Shown here piece after piece: positions 1-14,470 of a stretch of 64,000 nt of DNA (positions within the stretch are counted from its first letter, which is position 1; every line of letters begins with the position of its first letter). The position numbers were made by a program, and so were the translations under genes. A model generated the notes under the pieces. That model was given only the letters and a program-made list of their open reading frames with translations. It ran no database searches and was not told the origin of the DNA. The stretch comes from Balanoglossus misakiensis (Eukaryota; Hemichordata), in assembly GCA_040954595.2 (NCBI GenBank), contig CM082586.2, positions 558,001 through 622,000 on the forward strand. The letters run 5' to 3'.

Positions 1-93
1 TTTTGTCCATAGTCTTTTGAAGTGAGTTTTCTGTCGACGCCTGTCATCATTTGTGATCAGGCTGGAGGACGCCTCGGATATAATACGCGGCAT

Positions 94-2581
94 TCACATC
101 GATTCAAGAAGTTGTTTGACATCCCAGTGTCGGAAGACCTTCACTGAATGATTGCCGCTGTCGGAAACGACGACGTAGCCCTCGGGAGAGATCGTCACTC
201 CTTCGGGTCGGTCCAACTTGTCCTCTTGATCGCCGATGCAGAGTTTGAAAGCCCCGTCCTTTCCGTACATCACGACGCGATGACACTTGTAATCAGCGAC
301 GAAGACGTTGTTGAAGACATCGACCGCTACGCCACTAATCTCGCGGAAATGATCCGAGTTGCCGATCTGGAACATGAATTCTCCGTCCGGATTGAGAATC
401 TGAACCCGCCGATTGTGATATTCGGCGACGATTATCGCATCGCGCTTATTGATCGCCAGATAGCACGGGTAATTGAACTCGGCAGGACCAACTCCTTTCT
501 GGCCAATCTTGTGGACAAATTTGCCATCTTTGTCGTAGCAGATGATGCAGTTCGAGATACAGTACGAGATGTAGATGTATCCGTGGGAATTCACCGCCAC
601 TCCCCACGGGCCTTTGAAACCACTCTTCCCGAACTCTTTGGAGTGATGTGATTCAAGAGAGACTTTGTAGAGCCGTTCCGTGGTGAAATCGGTGACTATG
701 AAATGCGTATTGTCCGCGGCTATGGCGACATCGCCTGGGTCAAAGCGCTCTCGTGTGAAAAGCCTTCGACGCAGAGTGTCTGGGCTCCATTTTCTTTTGA
801 ATTTGCAATCCCATCCAAATATCTGCACTCGATGATTGCCGGAGTCACAGACAATGATGTCACCGTGTATAGTGACAGCCACGCCGTGGGGACGTCGAAG
901 TCGACCGATTGCCGTTCCTCTGCGACCAAACTCGAAAACGAGCTCAGCTCTTCTGGTGGTTTGGTTTCTCCGAGGCCCCGATCCAGCCTCGCCGTTTGAT
1001 GACACATTCTGTAGGACTTGATTGGCAGAGGCTCTGCTTGTGGAGTTCCAAGAGCGACCATGTATCATCGTTCGAGGCACAGCCACTGCACTCGAAGCTC
1101 GACTTGAAACGCTGCCTTCTGCTCCTCTTTGTTCGATCTGCCGTACCATCTGTTCAGTGACTACCACATCCGAATGAGGGCGGTGTCCCTGGTCGCTTTT
1201 CCGCTCGGATTCGGTTCTCTCATCGTCGCTGTTTTTAATCTCGACGCACACTTCTATGTGCTGGTGGTTTTCTTTGGCATCTTCTTCCGGTAAATCGATT
1301 TTCATTAATTCAGGTCTTACAGGAACCGGCTCGATTTGCACCGTCTCCTCCACACGTTGATTCTCCTTCACTTCATTTACAGTCTCTTGTGTAACCATGG
1401 CGCCGTCGACCTCCTCTGTTTTAATCTCATCTTCAGCCTTATCATCACCGCCGTCTGCTTGTGTTTCAATCACAATCGCTGTTTGTACCACTGTTACAGC
1501 ACCATCGCTGCCGTCAGCTTCATCACGTTTTTCTTCTTCTTCGGTTTCCACATCATCCGAGACAGTCTCTCTTTTCTCATCTATTTCCTCTTTGGCTTCT
1601 TTTGACACACCAACCTCTGCAGCCTTAGTTGTGACATCTGATGCTTCATCTTTCATCTCTTTGGTCGTTTCCTGTCCGCCATCTTTGTCCGTCTTGGATG
1701 GTTCTTCATCAATAACCTCAGCTTCTTTTGTTTTTTCGTTACCATGGTGTTTCTTTTCGTGTGCCTTTTCTCTTTCCTCTTTCTTCTTTTTCTTGCTCAC
1801 AATTTGTGCTGTGCTTCCGGCGTGCGAGTATTTTTCCTTTTTCCTTTGTAACCTTCTTTTTTCTTTCTCTTCTCTCGCTTTTTCTCTTACCTGCTTCTCC
1901 TTTTCCCTCGCGGCTTCCCTTTCTGCCTTCTCTTTTTCCCTCGCTGCCTCTTTTTCTGCTCTCTCTTTTTCCTTCGCCTCTTCTCTGTCAACTCTTTCCT
2001 GTTCTTTTTGTTTCTCCAATTCTTCTTGTTGTTTTTTCTTCTCCTTTCTTTTCTCTGCTTCAAGCTCCTGTTTCTTCCTGTACCTCGACGCCGATTTCTG
2101 TTCCTGATCGACCGCTTTCACATCTTGAGATTCATGACCATTGACTGTGTTGCCATTAACCCTTTCATTTTCGTTGTTGTCATGATCAGATTTGAAGATT
2201 TCGTCTGGAGAAACTGTTCGATATTTAGGCACACTGCTTTCTTCTGCAAGGTTATCGCTCTGTGAACAAAAACATCAGACACTCAGACATGCAATGACAC
2301 GTGGGTTGAATCAACGATACTGATTGGGTTATACGTTAGATACAGGTGTACATTTAGAATGATGCTTGTGACCAGGTGTACAGTAATTATTCACTAACGC
2401 ACTAATGCGATATATTCTTTTGTTTGACTAACACTTCGCTCACCTGGAAAGCATATAACCTGACACTTCCTTTCGGTGTAAATCGCTTCAACCAAGCGGA
2501 CGAAAGGTCATCGTCCCCGGCTACATATCCAATCTCGCTGTGTTTCCCGGTGACCTTTTTACGTTTGATGTATTTAGACAT
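94..2581 (-). CDS. NHL-repeat beta-propeller protein with charged N-terminal half
   Basis: Two coding exons, 2444-2581 and 94-2259, joined in phase 0 (donor CAG|gtgagc, acceptor ttcacag|AGC), give 767 aa. The start is the ATG at 2581; the long exon has no ATG of its own near its 5' end. Residues about 90-230 are a Lys/Glu/Arg-rich helix with repeats such as EREAAREKEK, followed by an acidic disordered stretch to about residue 440. From about residue 485 to the end lie NHL repeats forming one six-bladed propeller, with blade cores such as PHGVAV, CDSGNHRVQIF, GPWGVAV, AEYHNRRVQI and SDSGNHSVKVF. NHL propellers of the TRIM2/3/71 type bind proteins or RNA. No RING, B-box or other TRIM module is present, so an E3 ligase role is not supported. 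The partner and pathway are unknown. Family call is firm; function is open. Confidence 0.88.
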
Positions 2582-2599
2582 CGTGATGGAGAGCTCGAA

Positions 2600-5500
2600 A
2601 TATGTGTCTCCTTCAAAAGGCGTTCGCCCGATGTTCAGTCAATATCTGCAAGATAAAGATTAAGAACTCATTTAGGTAGATAATATTACTGCCACATTGC
2701 TGAAGATCTTGTATGGTATACAACAATCCGTCTCACGCCGCCGCATGCAACAGGTGGTTGAACCTGTCGGTGTGTATTTAGGGAATGTGTGGTCTTAAAG
2801 CCCATTACGAACACTTTGTGACTGGAATTCGTGGGATGTCAATTAAAACCAGGTCCCTCCACAGGGACCGTGATTAAAACAACAATCATTACGATGATGT
2901 TTACAGTGTTGATCGCATTTTTTCAGAGTGTGGAAAGCAAATAAAACGATCGGAAGGAAAAGTCATGGTGGGTATCACAACGAAAGATCACCTTTCCTCT
3001 CAGGCTGATTCTCCTAACATCAAGTGATTTCAGTCGACCACCAGTTCACGATAATATCGAAGACTGGCGGCGGGTCACTAACAAGAATTAATGCGGCACC
3101 GACACTCGCAACTGGCGCCGCCATAAAGTATTTGATAGTTTGAAGAAGGCGTTAATATCCATCACCGTTAAACAATCAGGACAATCGCGTTTCACAGTAC
3201 AGTTCCGTTTACTGTAGGTGTTGAGTTTCGTTTCTGTTCTTAAGGATACAACTATTCAATGTAAGTAGATTGAATTCACGCTAGTTTGAAACGCGAACAT
3301 ACATTCTCACATAGAGAGTGCATGGGGAATACACATTGTAAAGTCATTCAAGCATGTGCAGGGATTATTCTGTCATCACGGCCAATACATTGTCGTCCGT
3401 AACTTCTACAAAAGTCTTTTCAACAAACAAGACATAAGCAGGACAAACGCAATCCCAATAGTGTTTAATTAATGATCTGTGTTAGAAATCCATTGTCTGG
3501 CAGCTCCCGCCGAGAGAACGAATTGCCCTAATCTCTTGTCATGTTCATCTTCAAAGACTTAGCATTGGGTGTGGTCAGTTTGTAGCACATTTTCGAACAT
3601 GCCACCCTCTGCCCTGCATTGTGCAACTCAAAAACAAATAAAAAATCCAGCCTCAAAATACAGTTTTCTCTGAATCATATATGTTACTCAACTTTGCATA
3701 TAGTCAAACCAGGCACACTGTTTTGTTGATTCCAGCAGGCTGGCTCATAATACTTGTGGACATAAATAGATTCGTCGTTTCGTGACTGATGCATAGACGA
3801 AGTGGTTTCAGCGTGACCTCTATACATAATTATTAATCTACCCTGGCTGGCAAACAGATGTTCGACGTCGAATATTTAAAACACTGCTCTTGAAAACCTA
3901 ACAATTCCGACTTTACTCTGAGGCCAAAAAACTTTGTCCACGAGGATACTATTGTTGTATTTATTCGACAGTTCAGGGTCCCGCGTAGTTTACTGGTCAG
4001 GCAGTGAACATTTATAAAGGTTTCTTTCTCAAGCAGCTTTCAAAGTCGGTCATGCGTCAAAGGGAGAAAAGATTTACTGTCAGTGAATAAGTTCACACAT
4101 TGTGTGACACTGCCCTGCTTACCAATCACACGGAACGCATTGACTTTTCAAAAAATCACCTCTCAACATAGACACTCAAGTATATATGGACTTACCACGG
4201 TCAATGGAGGGACAGTTGTCTTAGGCCCTACTTATGAATAATGAAACGTAGATATGGTTGAGAAGAGCTAAGTTCTGACAGGGTTCAATTCCCGAGAAAA
4301 AACTAAGCGACCTTGACCATGACAAGATCAAGTCTAGAGATGGCAATGACATCTTCTGGTCTTGGTTACTGTTGCAGCGTTCAAACTATGTCAAATTTGG
4401 GTGTGGAAGTGACGTTGTAATGACATAAAACAAAGTTTAAGGCTGGTGTGTATTTATCGTTTTTTTGTCCACATTCTGATACCCTTAAAAGGCTGGGCTT
4501 TTAAGTAATTTATGTCAACAAAAAATCTGCGCACTACTAGGGCCCAGATATGTCACTGCCCCAGGACAGGCTAGTTTCGAGACCATTGTGTAGTGAACAG
4601 ACATAAAAACTACAAGGATGTATATAGACAAGAATTTTTCAAGTTTGACTGAAATCGACGAGGCAATAACTGCACACTATTTACATTGCTTAAAGAAGTA
4701 CCTATACATATTGTGATAGCCGAGGTATGGTGAAACACTTCTGTCCTTTGGAAAGAGCGAGTTTGCGATTTGAAGTGTACAGCAAATATACTCTGTGGCA
4801 TTCATTCGAACCGGGGATTTTTTCTGAAAGTGGCAAGGGGATTGTTGAAATCCTTGGAGAGAATCTTTGAATTGTGAATTGACAGCGGGTCACGCTTAGT
4901 ATGTAGGTTGGCATGTCCATTAATCGATGTCGCATTCCATTTCAGGCCCGCGGGACACAATCTCTCGCTCTCCACGGCAGATTTTCGTTTAGAATCACTC
5001 AAATCCTACATCATGTAAAGTTACAAGAGTGCGTAGGGTTTTCAACAAGAAATGGCACCGGTTTGTTCAGAAATTTTGAGATACTAACTAAGAGATTTTA
5101 ATCAGGACTATATAATTACACCATGATGATATGACCCGGTGTGTACGTTCTTACAAAAGGCACACTTTTTATGTGTCACCAGTAACAACACCCAAAAATA
5201 TCGATCTTTGCAAAGGCAATCGACAAATCGTCCTCTGTCATTTCATGCCGTTTGTGAAACATCATCAAAAAAGTGTTTTTGTGCTTCGCTCAAAAACGGA
5301 ACTTGTGTCGATGTTGCTTTAGGCGGATGTTGGAACGAATATTTCAAATGCGATGTGAAAAAAGGCGTCATAATTGGGATGATAATAATATACCAGTGCC
5401 TATTTTGGTTGCTACCTGCACCATACTCATTAAATATTCACGGTATAGCCTAGTCGTTTACACAATACACGATCGATTTCACCGTCAGACAGAGGAACCA

Positions 5501-7400
5501 CGGTCACTTCACAAAACGTAGCGGTCAGGTTTTCACAAATGAATGTTATCAATAGCGGTAAAACATCTGAATTGGTTTAGACAACATGACACAAATGCGT
5601 TTGTCGTGTTCGAATGTCCGAGGAATGTTGCGTAAATCTCAAATGCTGTATAAAAGGCTCAACAAACACTTGAAAATAAAAAGACTGAACAATATAGGTG
5701 TCCACCTCTGGAATATGGCGAGGTGATTAAATAGTTTCACGTTCTGTGACTGAAAAGAGCCGAAGGTGACGGACTGAATACACTTTCGCGGATTCAGAAA
5801 TGACGCACTTCTGCCAAGTAATTTGGAATTTCCTTGTTAATCGCCAGTAGGCTGAACGACTAGACCAGATTGCGTGGGCAGCGAAGAATCTCAGAACTAG
5901 GGTTTTCTCGAGTTCAGGCGTAAAAGTGGAGAGTAGCGTTGACAATCGTTTGCGACAACATCTCCGCTTCACCTTATAAAAATATCCACTGGCATCGTTG
6001 AGGACACTAGCGTAGTACAATAATGGATCACGCCGATGTCAAACGGCAGTCACAGTCTGTCAGAACGATATTTAAAGCGCGTTCACCGTCACCATGTCGA
6101 CGAAAGAAGTGACGACAGAACGGTAATCCCAACAGACATTCGGATATATGGCCGACATGACAATTTTCCACCTCGTCGCTTGTAAAGGTAACAGGGGACA
6201 GATATACAACTGAAATCGACAGCGAAGCGAGCGTGGAAACAGACACCCGAGGCTAAAAATAAACACACGCCTGCATGGAACAGAAGCCAAGCGCTTACCT
6301 GTTAATTTTTACAGAATAGGTGTCGATGTTTTTCACTGCTATTGCAGCTTGTGGTACAAGACATGTACAGTTTATCGTCTGTCGTTCTTCCACTGTTAAA
6401 ATCTGGACACTTCCACTGTCAAATTGCGGCTACAACTTTGCGTCACTGAGGTCAAACAAGAAAAGCGCTGTCCTCCATTGCAGAATACAATGAACGTTGT
6501 CCGTGGGGAAGTATTCATTCCACTTTCACCTTAATCAGTGGAGAATAGAAATTGCAAACAATAAGCTTCTCACTTTCTGCTCTCTGATTGGACAGTACAG
6601 CTTCAGCTTGACCATGGGGCGGTCAGAACAAAGGGTACATAAAACAAACAAAAGAATGGTCTTTCGCACATACAAGAAAACATCTTTTGTCAAGGTTTTA
6701 GCGAGACTCTGGTGGGTACTGCGAATGCGCTGAAGGTGGAATAAAATAGCAGCTGTTAATTTCGAAGAACGGGTAAAATGAAAGCCACAAAGAATGTCAT
6801 ACTTTTATAGCCAAGGGCAGTCAAATGGTTTATTACGGGAAAGTGATCAGAACAAAAGAAACTATTGTGTTCTACTTTACGTCTCAGGTGTTACGACATT
6901 TGCATGGCACTGGCCTGTCAGACAGAGAGAGTGTCCTGGCGATAGCTTGCAACGTGTTTGTTAGCGTTGGTCTGACGCTATGCCTTTTGTATACGTAATG
7001 TTAGAGGATCCTATGATATCCATCTTTACGGCCCATATGATCCATTGCGTTTTGACAGTAAAACGATACTTTGGCATGAACCTGCATGGTTGCTTGTATT
7101 ACTGCCTAACAAGGTAGCTATCTGACCTAATTTGACAAGAAAAAAGCTAGAATAGATACGAAGCTAGTAGGTACAAACATTTACATACTAGTATATGTTT
7201 TCTGCCTAGTATGTTTTTTAAAATGTACGTAGGGGGCGCTCCACGCAAGGGAAAGCGCCCTCAAGCGACTGATTTTTTCCAGTGTAGAACTGAACACAAC
7301 TGTTTATTGGATTAACTGCCTTGGGTGTGACAATGCACTGAAAATAAGTTAACTAAATTCTACTCTTATGTATGAGTGCTAATAAATACAAAAAATACGA
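2600..7400. other. Intergenic stretch, no gene seen
   Basis: Short unrelated reading frames only, none with recognisable domains or good splice partners. The first few hundred bases probably hold the 5'UTR and promoter of the NHL gene. At 7235-7262 there is a small GC-rich inverted motif (gggcgct...agcgccc). Confidence 0.4.
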
Positions 7401-7424
7401 GAGATCCAATTTGCAAGTTTAATA

Positions 7425-7430
7425 TTTATT
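7425..7430 (-). terminator. Probable MEA1 poly(A) signal
   Basis: AATAAA on the minus strand (plus-strand TTTATT), about 525 bp past the MEA1 stop codon, the first canonical signal in a stretch with no other gene. It would give a 3'UTR of about 0.55 kb. Confidence 0.4.
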
Positions 7431-7953
7431 GCCTCAATGGCACACCTATACATCAGCATTATTACATATAACAAGATTAAGTTCCAACCATAAAGAAAAT
7501 TAAATGGTACATTGTCTGAGTATATGATTACTAGTGAATGTAAATAAATCACATCTTAACTTTAGTTCTCAAGAATAACTAATGTGTGAGATTGTATGTG
7601 TGCATGTGTGCGTGTGTGTGTGTACGGGGCATGCTATCCCTCACTGTGGTTTCTTGAATGAAACACTATGTTCCACTAAAACTACATACTGGGTTTATGT
7701 ACATCCTGTATAAACATACCAACCGCATTATGTACTGAGTAGTTACAACTTATAACTGTGCAAGCACTTGAAAACATTGGTTAGAAGTATGTTAATATGA
7801 TTGTACCAGTAACCTGTCCTTTATACTTTGTACATGAAGATGGCACAGCCCATCCTGGCTAAGGATTACCATGATGGTGGGTACTGTACAGAAACAATGA
7901 TAAAACCATGTTTCACTTTCCGTCTGTGAGAGTTTTACTTCACTGAGTAAAGT

Positions 7954-8721
7954 CTACTTTTTTGCTGCTTGGTTTTGTTGTCTTGTGTTCAAATGTGACA
8001 CCAGTTGAGTTTTCCAATCATCTTCGGTAACGAACTCCGCCCACTGCGGAACCGCTGCCGTTGGCAACACTATGTTGTTCATCGCGGCCTTGATTTGATC
8101 ATCTGCTGCCATTGGTGATTTCCGTCTTTCCACTGATTCAACCGCACTGGAATACTGCGTGAAGGCCTCATCATGGAATGGTGCTGGTTTATGTGCCGGT
8201 AGAATTCTGGCGAGATGAGCTGGCAGGGTGGGTTGGTGAGTATCTGTGTTGGGATTTGTAGCCTCTGGTTCTGTCAGTCCACTAGCACCAATGTTTGATG
8301 AAGACACAGCTTCTATCTGAGACAACAGAAGTTAAACACAGACCAAAGGTTGGATATTGCAAGTGACTGGTGCATGTGTGAATGTTGTTAACATAACGCT
8401 CGCCACCAGAGAATGGTACAGTCCACATCCTGACCAAGTGGCCGTACAAATTGACATGATCCTTCCTACCTCTTGTTGATTATCCGGTTCCTGTGGAAGT
8501 AACTGATATCCGGTCTCCAACCAATCCAACTCCGGATCTGCATCTGGATCTTCATCCGTCCAGCTCTCATCACTGCTGTGCTCACCTTCTCCCAATAATC
8601 CCATCTGCATTTCAACTTCACCGTCAACCTCATCCTCATTCGGATCATGATCAGCTCTCGGATCTCGTGGTATTGGCCCCATAGTCTTCTCGGAATTCTT
8701 GACAGTGCAGTCTTTAGACAT
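7954..8721 (-). CDS. MEA1: Male-enhanced antigen 1 orthologue (MEA1)
   Basis: Two coding exons, 8470-8721 and 7954-8316, in phase 0 (GAG|gtagga ... ctcag|ATA) give 204 aa; human MEA1 is about 185 aa. The C-terminal block, with VLPTAAVPQWAEFVTEDDW and a following LNTRQQ, matches the most conserved part of MEA1 (human: SLPAPGVPAWA, then QW). The N-terminal half is acidic with an SDESWTDEDPDAD patch and a GYQLLPQEPD motif like the GYSYQPLNQDPE of vertebrate MEA1. The exon begins at an acceptor 12 nt before the ATG (tttttgcag|GCT), so at least one noncoding exon lies upstream; the best candidate is at 14295. MEA1 is a small widely expressed protein linked to spermatogenesis; its molecular activity is unknown. 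Confidence 0.85.
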
Positions 8722-8733
8722 TAAATATACAGC

Positions 8734-11700
8734 CTGCAAAAAATAAACACCAAAAGGAGTAACGTTAAACATAATTCTGTAAATTATTAATCAATATATA
8801 CATGTAGAATTTGGATTTTGGCAATGTCAACAAGATAATGAATAGAGTCTATGGGGTCATGTAATATGTAGAATTGTATTGTATTTTTATCATAACATTG
8901 TATTGAGTTTTATGTATGATAATCATATGTAATATGACTCAAATGAAAAAAGTCAATCTTCTATCCCAAACACACATATGTCTGTCATTTTGAGATATGG
9001 ATGAATAATCTGTCAGAGAAGAATGGTTTATGATTTCTGTGACCTTTCCAGTTGAATACATATTTAACATATGGTCTACAAAACTGTCTGCCCTCTGAAC
9101 TGATAAAGTGATGTATGCTGAGTTGAAAACACTGATCATCTGTCACACAAAATTATATTTTTCATAATTCTGCAGCCTGGCTGACTTTCCCACACCATGT
9201 CATTATTTATGCAGTAAACAAAACAGACCAACATGAATGCATGTCAAGCAAAAACCATTAAACGTAGGAACTGCAGCCTTTGAAACTCCCAGAATCTACT
9301 GACCTGTTGCACTATAATTTAGGAGCTAATCCCAAGTCAAACGTAGTCCTGTTGATCTTCCCTACCACAAGGATTCAATGAGGTCTACATGAACACAGGC
9401 CCATCCACTCAACTGCAGAATATGTGAACCCATCTGCTCATTACCATATAGCTTTGTGGACTCATGTATTTATATTCTCATTTTGCTGTTCTAAATTTAC
9501 ATTCCTGGGTCTCCATAAATGATGGACAATAAAAAAAATTCAAATAAGGGAAGATGATATCACATATGCCACACACAAAGGACTGTGTCATATTGTAAAA
9601 CATGTCTTTTTAGCTAGCATGTTATTTTAGCTAATTTAGTCAGATGTGTAAATTTGCTAATTTAAGATGCCTCTAATTCAAACTTCTCTCTACATTTGCC
9701 ATGGTTACGATTTCTTTATTGCTTGGTTACAAATCCGATAATTGAACTGAAAATCTAAATTCGCCTTCGCTAAAAAAGCATGCAGCAAATTCAAAGTGTT
9801 TAACAGTATATATAAGCTGGTATACATGTATGTTATCATCATCACTATATGTTAACTGGACCGCGAGTATCACCCATGAAATTTCATGCCTGGCTGAACA
9901 TGATATGTGAAGATATTAATGTAAAATTTATAACGATGTAATTACATGCCATGACAAGGTTTTATATTCTATGTCTGCTTTTATCAGTACAATACGACTA
10001 TTATCTTCGCAGTTTACTTTCATATGGACGTATCTTCTTACATGTCTTACAGTCGAATGTACCCTGAAATTTGGCTTTGTAGAAGAAATCATTTGTGAAT
10101 TAATAGCGCCGGCATTGCCGATATACTCTTAACTCCAGTAAATTATTTGAAGTATAATCTCCTGATATTCTGAAAAACTGAGCATACACAATTGAGATTT
10201 TTTGTTTACAAGTATACGCTTCTGTAAAAAAATGTCCATGCAAGATAGTATTCAGAATGCTGTATGAATTGAAAATTCAGGCTGTGAATGGATACAGATT
10301 CAGAGAGTGTTTGATTCAATCACACCATGTAAAGGTCATGACACAGTATCTGGGCAATCGCCACATATAGTCGTTGCTACTCCTTGAGTCCTGAATGCCA
10401 AAGTTTCATAGGAAAGTTAATGACAACACCAACACTTCAGAACAATATGAATGATATTCAAGAATTCCAGCAGCGTGTATATAACGTACATCTCACATAC
10501 TTCAAGGGAAAAAAAAGACATTTTGACTTCTAAACATTTACTTTTATTCTGATGAATCCTCACAGAATGGTGACTGGAACAGTTGGAAATCAACTATACA
10601 AAGTCAGACCGCAATTACCAGGACCTTGAGGAGTATAATTGCTCAAGGACACCACACAGTATATGCATACTAGGCCTACTAGGTAATGGAACCCTGGTTC
10701 TTTGATCATGAAGCCATCATCCCATAATGCCTTTGCTTGTTATATCAGATATCCATTATCATAAATTCATATACGCACCAAGGGCGTTTGAACAACCAAG
10801 TCAAGGTATACAGCAAGCTTTTTGCAAATTCATAACGCAAAATTTAAGAAGAACAAGAAAGAAAAGCGATGTGAAAATATCAGGACAACGATCACTCACC
10901 AATAGAGCAAACCAATCTGAGATTCACAATGTGTGTTCCTTGGAGACTGCTGTAAATCGTTTCAAGGAAAAGACTAAAATAAAACACAGAAAATTGATAT
11001 TTGTATCATAAACATAAGCACCTAGAGGAATAAAAGAAAGAGATTGTTTTGTCTTACATGACTTGCTGATTGGTAGAGAAGAGAACCCTTTGATATCAGC
11101 TGCCACAGCTGTATGGCTATGGGGCAAGAGAGAGATAAAATATGACGGGAACCACTTTGATGTCTTCATGGATGAAATAATCACTGATTCTTTCATTGTA
11201 TGGGTTCACAAGTAACATGACCTGATCATAATGGATCTGTGAGGTTGCGGATAAAAGCCATCAATTAATACTGCGAAATTTCATACCATATTATTCAATG
11301 CTGCAGATCTAGAATATCTAGATACATTACTCCTTACTTCCAGACATAAGTGGCAAATATTAAAGTGGTCTATCCAACAATTGTGGATAAATCGATAATC
11401 TGATTAAAATGATTAAAAGGAGACAGACAAATTTATTCATATGGAAGCAAGAGTCATTGTGAACAAAACTGAGTGAATAAAATAGTTGCTGCATTTTCAA
11501 TTCTTAAAAAAATATAAAAAGAAAAAGTGGGATTAATGATAGGGCAAATCATTATGTCTTCTCACGTCTAAACCTTCTCTTCGTAAATTAACTAGACTCT
11601 GGGGTTAACATTGACTTGTAGAGTGTTTTATGGACCAATTTACACGAATCACCTGCAACAGTAGACTTCCATTTTCACAAACAAGAATCAATCAGTCTAC

Positions 11701-13883
11701 TAGTTGGTTAGGTCAAAGGAATCCGGCAAAATCAGCAGTCAGCATTTTGTGGTTTACACACAGGGTAATGACAGAGTGGAATGAAATTCCTTGTTCAGAC
11801 AAAAAGTCAAGACTCTGAAGGGAAACCACAATTACATTCTGATAACTGCAAAGAGCGAGAGAGAGAGAGAGAAAATGTTTCGCTGGAAATGGATGAATTG
11901 ATTCAGGTCCTTTCATCATGCGGTTTTCTTTCAGCATGCCTTACTGCATTCACCAATTGATCAATTTCTGGCATTTTCTTCCTGAATATTCTGTTGTGGG
12001 CACTTAGTCAGAAATCCGAGACAGAATTTCATTGGGAAATTTTAACCCTGTTTCAGGGATTATAGAATGTTGCAGTACATCAATGTCTGGTTTTGGAATA
12101 TTTACTTAGTACCAGGAATACACGCAATTGACATTCATTTCTGGGGAACACACAAAAAGCAACAGATAACAATCAACACATCGGTAAAGTTCAAGTCCAC
12201 CTTAGAGTCTTTCAAGGGTCCTTTAAACGTCACGGGTAAAGAAAACATGGGCTTAGAATGACAACTTACATAAAACCGATGGACCAAGGTTGCAACAGAA
12301 TTACAATAATCCGAATCCTAGACTCTCTCTTCAAAATATCTGCCACAGAGACAGCAAACTGATCAAATGACTAAGCTCTGAACCAGATGTGATATAAATG
12401 CATCATCTTACAAAGTCACCGTTTACGCAATACGACAGACTATATGTCTCTGCAAAAGGTGTTGTGAGTTCCATCTATGTTAAAGTACTCTCCATATATC
12501 ACATCACCACAGACTTTATTTCCTACTTTACAACAGCAGGGATCATATGTGTTAAAACTTGATCTTTCCAGTGATTTCCAGGAGTTTTGCCAGTGATTTT
12601 TCAGGAGTTTTAAACCTCAAAGTGCTTTTTTCCATAGGTGTTTGTTCATGATTGGTGAGATTTTATGATCTCAAAAAGGACTATTAAAATCAGTTCTCCC
12701 AGCGACTTATAAACATGCATTGCAAGTCATGACTTGAGGTCCAATGTGATTGATTCCTACAGTTGTGTCAAATCATGCTTGTTTACTGGCTGTGGCTCTG
12801 TAAGGAGCTTTCCCACCATGATCTCTGTCAGTATACACCTGTGTGATTTACACACATAAGCAGTTCACTGATGACATATCTAGCTGGGAGATAGATGACC
12901 TGAGTGCCTGGGAACAGACACATTCATCTTCAGGAAGGCTCTTTCCTCAAGATTACAGCATCCGAGGTCCTACAGAACATTTATCGCCAGGAAGTAGACA
13001 CAGTCTAGATCAAGCCTTCTTTTCCGATAAGCTATCACTGGGCTAGCAATGGGTTAGCTCAGGTTTGCATGGATGGTTTTTGTTATTGAAAATACAGTCA
13101 CAATGTTAGTTTTTACTGATTTAATTTTACATGGTACTAGTTTTTACACAAATAAAAGACTTGGTATTTATCTCGAATGTAGAGTTTAGTATTCTTCATA
13201 TGGAGTCAGAAATCAGCAAGAGAGGAGAAGAACATTTCTACTCTCCACGCTCAACTGTGATAGTTTGAAGTATTCACAGCCTGAAGACAAACATTACCTC
13301 TGATTGTGTCTAACAATGTCTACAGTTGACCCTGGAGAGATCTCCCTCAGATGTCAACAGGTGACCTCTAAGCCATTAGTCTTTCCCTTAAAATGTCTGC
13401 AGTACCTGGACTTATTTCAACAGACATAAATAAGTCTTGCAATGGTCTCAATTAATCAGAGAGCTGGAGTATGGATGACAGGATCTGTGCAAGTATCATC
13501 TATTAGACTAAAGCTGAATGCATCACTGACAAGCTTTGTTGAACTCTCAAATGAGACCAAGATGACTGCATTATTGTTGACAAAAATCGACTGATTTGAA
13601 CCACAGTCCCTATACCAACATATGAGGTTTTATTTCTTTGTCATAAATCTGTAAAAGAGACATTATGAAATTCTTGTCATTAACATAAAAGTGTCATCCT
13701 ATTTATCTACGAGCCATCTGAGCCTAATGTGGGGAGACATTAATGTTTATGATTGTCTATGAAACAAGCGTACATTTCATATTACATGAACATCCAGTGA
13801 AACGTGAATACAAATATATGACGAAAACACTGTAGGCTTACATTTAAATTTTACCAGACATTTGTTGTATTCTGAGAAATGGG

Positions 13884-13915
<32 letters not shown>

Positions 13916-14294
13916 GTGATGGTGATGATGATGATGATGATGATGATGGTGATGGTGATGGTGATGATGATGATCCAATGAGGAATAAGTTAACTAGAAA
14001 ATCTACCTTGACCTTGACTGGTTATTTGCTGTTCTCGTTCCAGGGGCGACAGTAGCACAACGAGAAAAGCAAAGATCCAGCCTGTTTTATTCATTATAAT
14101 CCATGCAACGCTCCTGGGTCTATGGATGCAATCGACAATGCAAATTAAGTCTCAATTGATTCCGGATATACAATCATGCATTACTGTAACACTTCGCTTG
14201 GCCCGCTCATACAGTACGGAGAGGCTAATGCATCAGTTACAACTGTAGTCAAAGAAATCAAGCGAAGGTGCCGTACGATCGTCCGCATACTTAC
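8734..14294 (-). other. Long first intron of MEA1 (inferred)
   Basis: No convincing coding exon on either strand. It holds the microsatellite at 13882 and a short imperfect tandem duplication near 12567-12612 (cagtgatt..caggagtttt twice). If the exon at 14295 belongs to MEA1 this is a 5.5-kb 5'UTR intron; otherwise it is intergenic. Confidence 0.4.
13882..13974. repeat. (GAT)n microsatellite with GGTGAT variants
   Basis: About 90 bp of GATGATGAT interrupted by blocks of GGTGAT. Confidence 0.95.
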
Positions 14295-14470
14295 CGTTTG
14301 CGTAATATATACCCCTTGATCAGCAGCTAGAGTCACCAAACGCCAACCAAGTTACCCGGGCAACGAAGTTACAAGTATCTTCGCCTGCGTTTTGCTCAGA
14401 TCAGACGTTGGATGTCCACTGTCGCTTGCTAACCACTTAACGCTAGCCTCAAGAAGACAGCGAACACATC
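14295..14470 (-). other. Noncoding first exon, probably of MEA1
   Basis: On the minus strand this stretch ends in a consensus donor (CAAACG|gtaagtatg) and contains no ATG. The next compatible minus-strand acceptor before a gene is the one 12 nt upstream of the MEA1 start. The 5' boundary near 14470 is a guess. Confidence 0.45.

Noticed and set aside
1397-2107. Ser/Phe-rich frame on the plus strand opposite the NHL gene
   Set aside because: Mirror of the Lys/Glu-rich coding region on the minus strand.
4255-4310. tRNA-like T-loop GGTTCAATTCC
   Set aside because: No matching acceptor stem, D arm or anticodon arm upstream.
12843-13046. 67-codon frame with an acceptor-like tag before it, plus strand
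   Set aside because: Composition looks protein-like, but it has no splice partner or recognisable family, and lies in the inferred MEA1 intron on the other strand.
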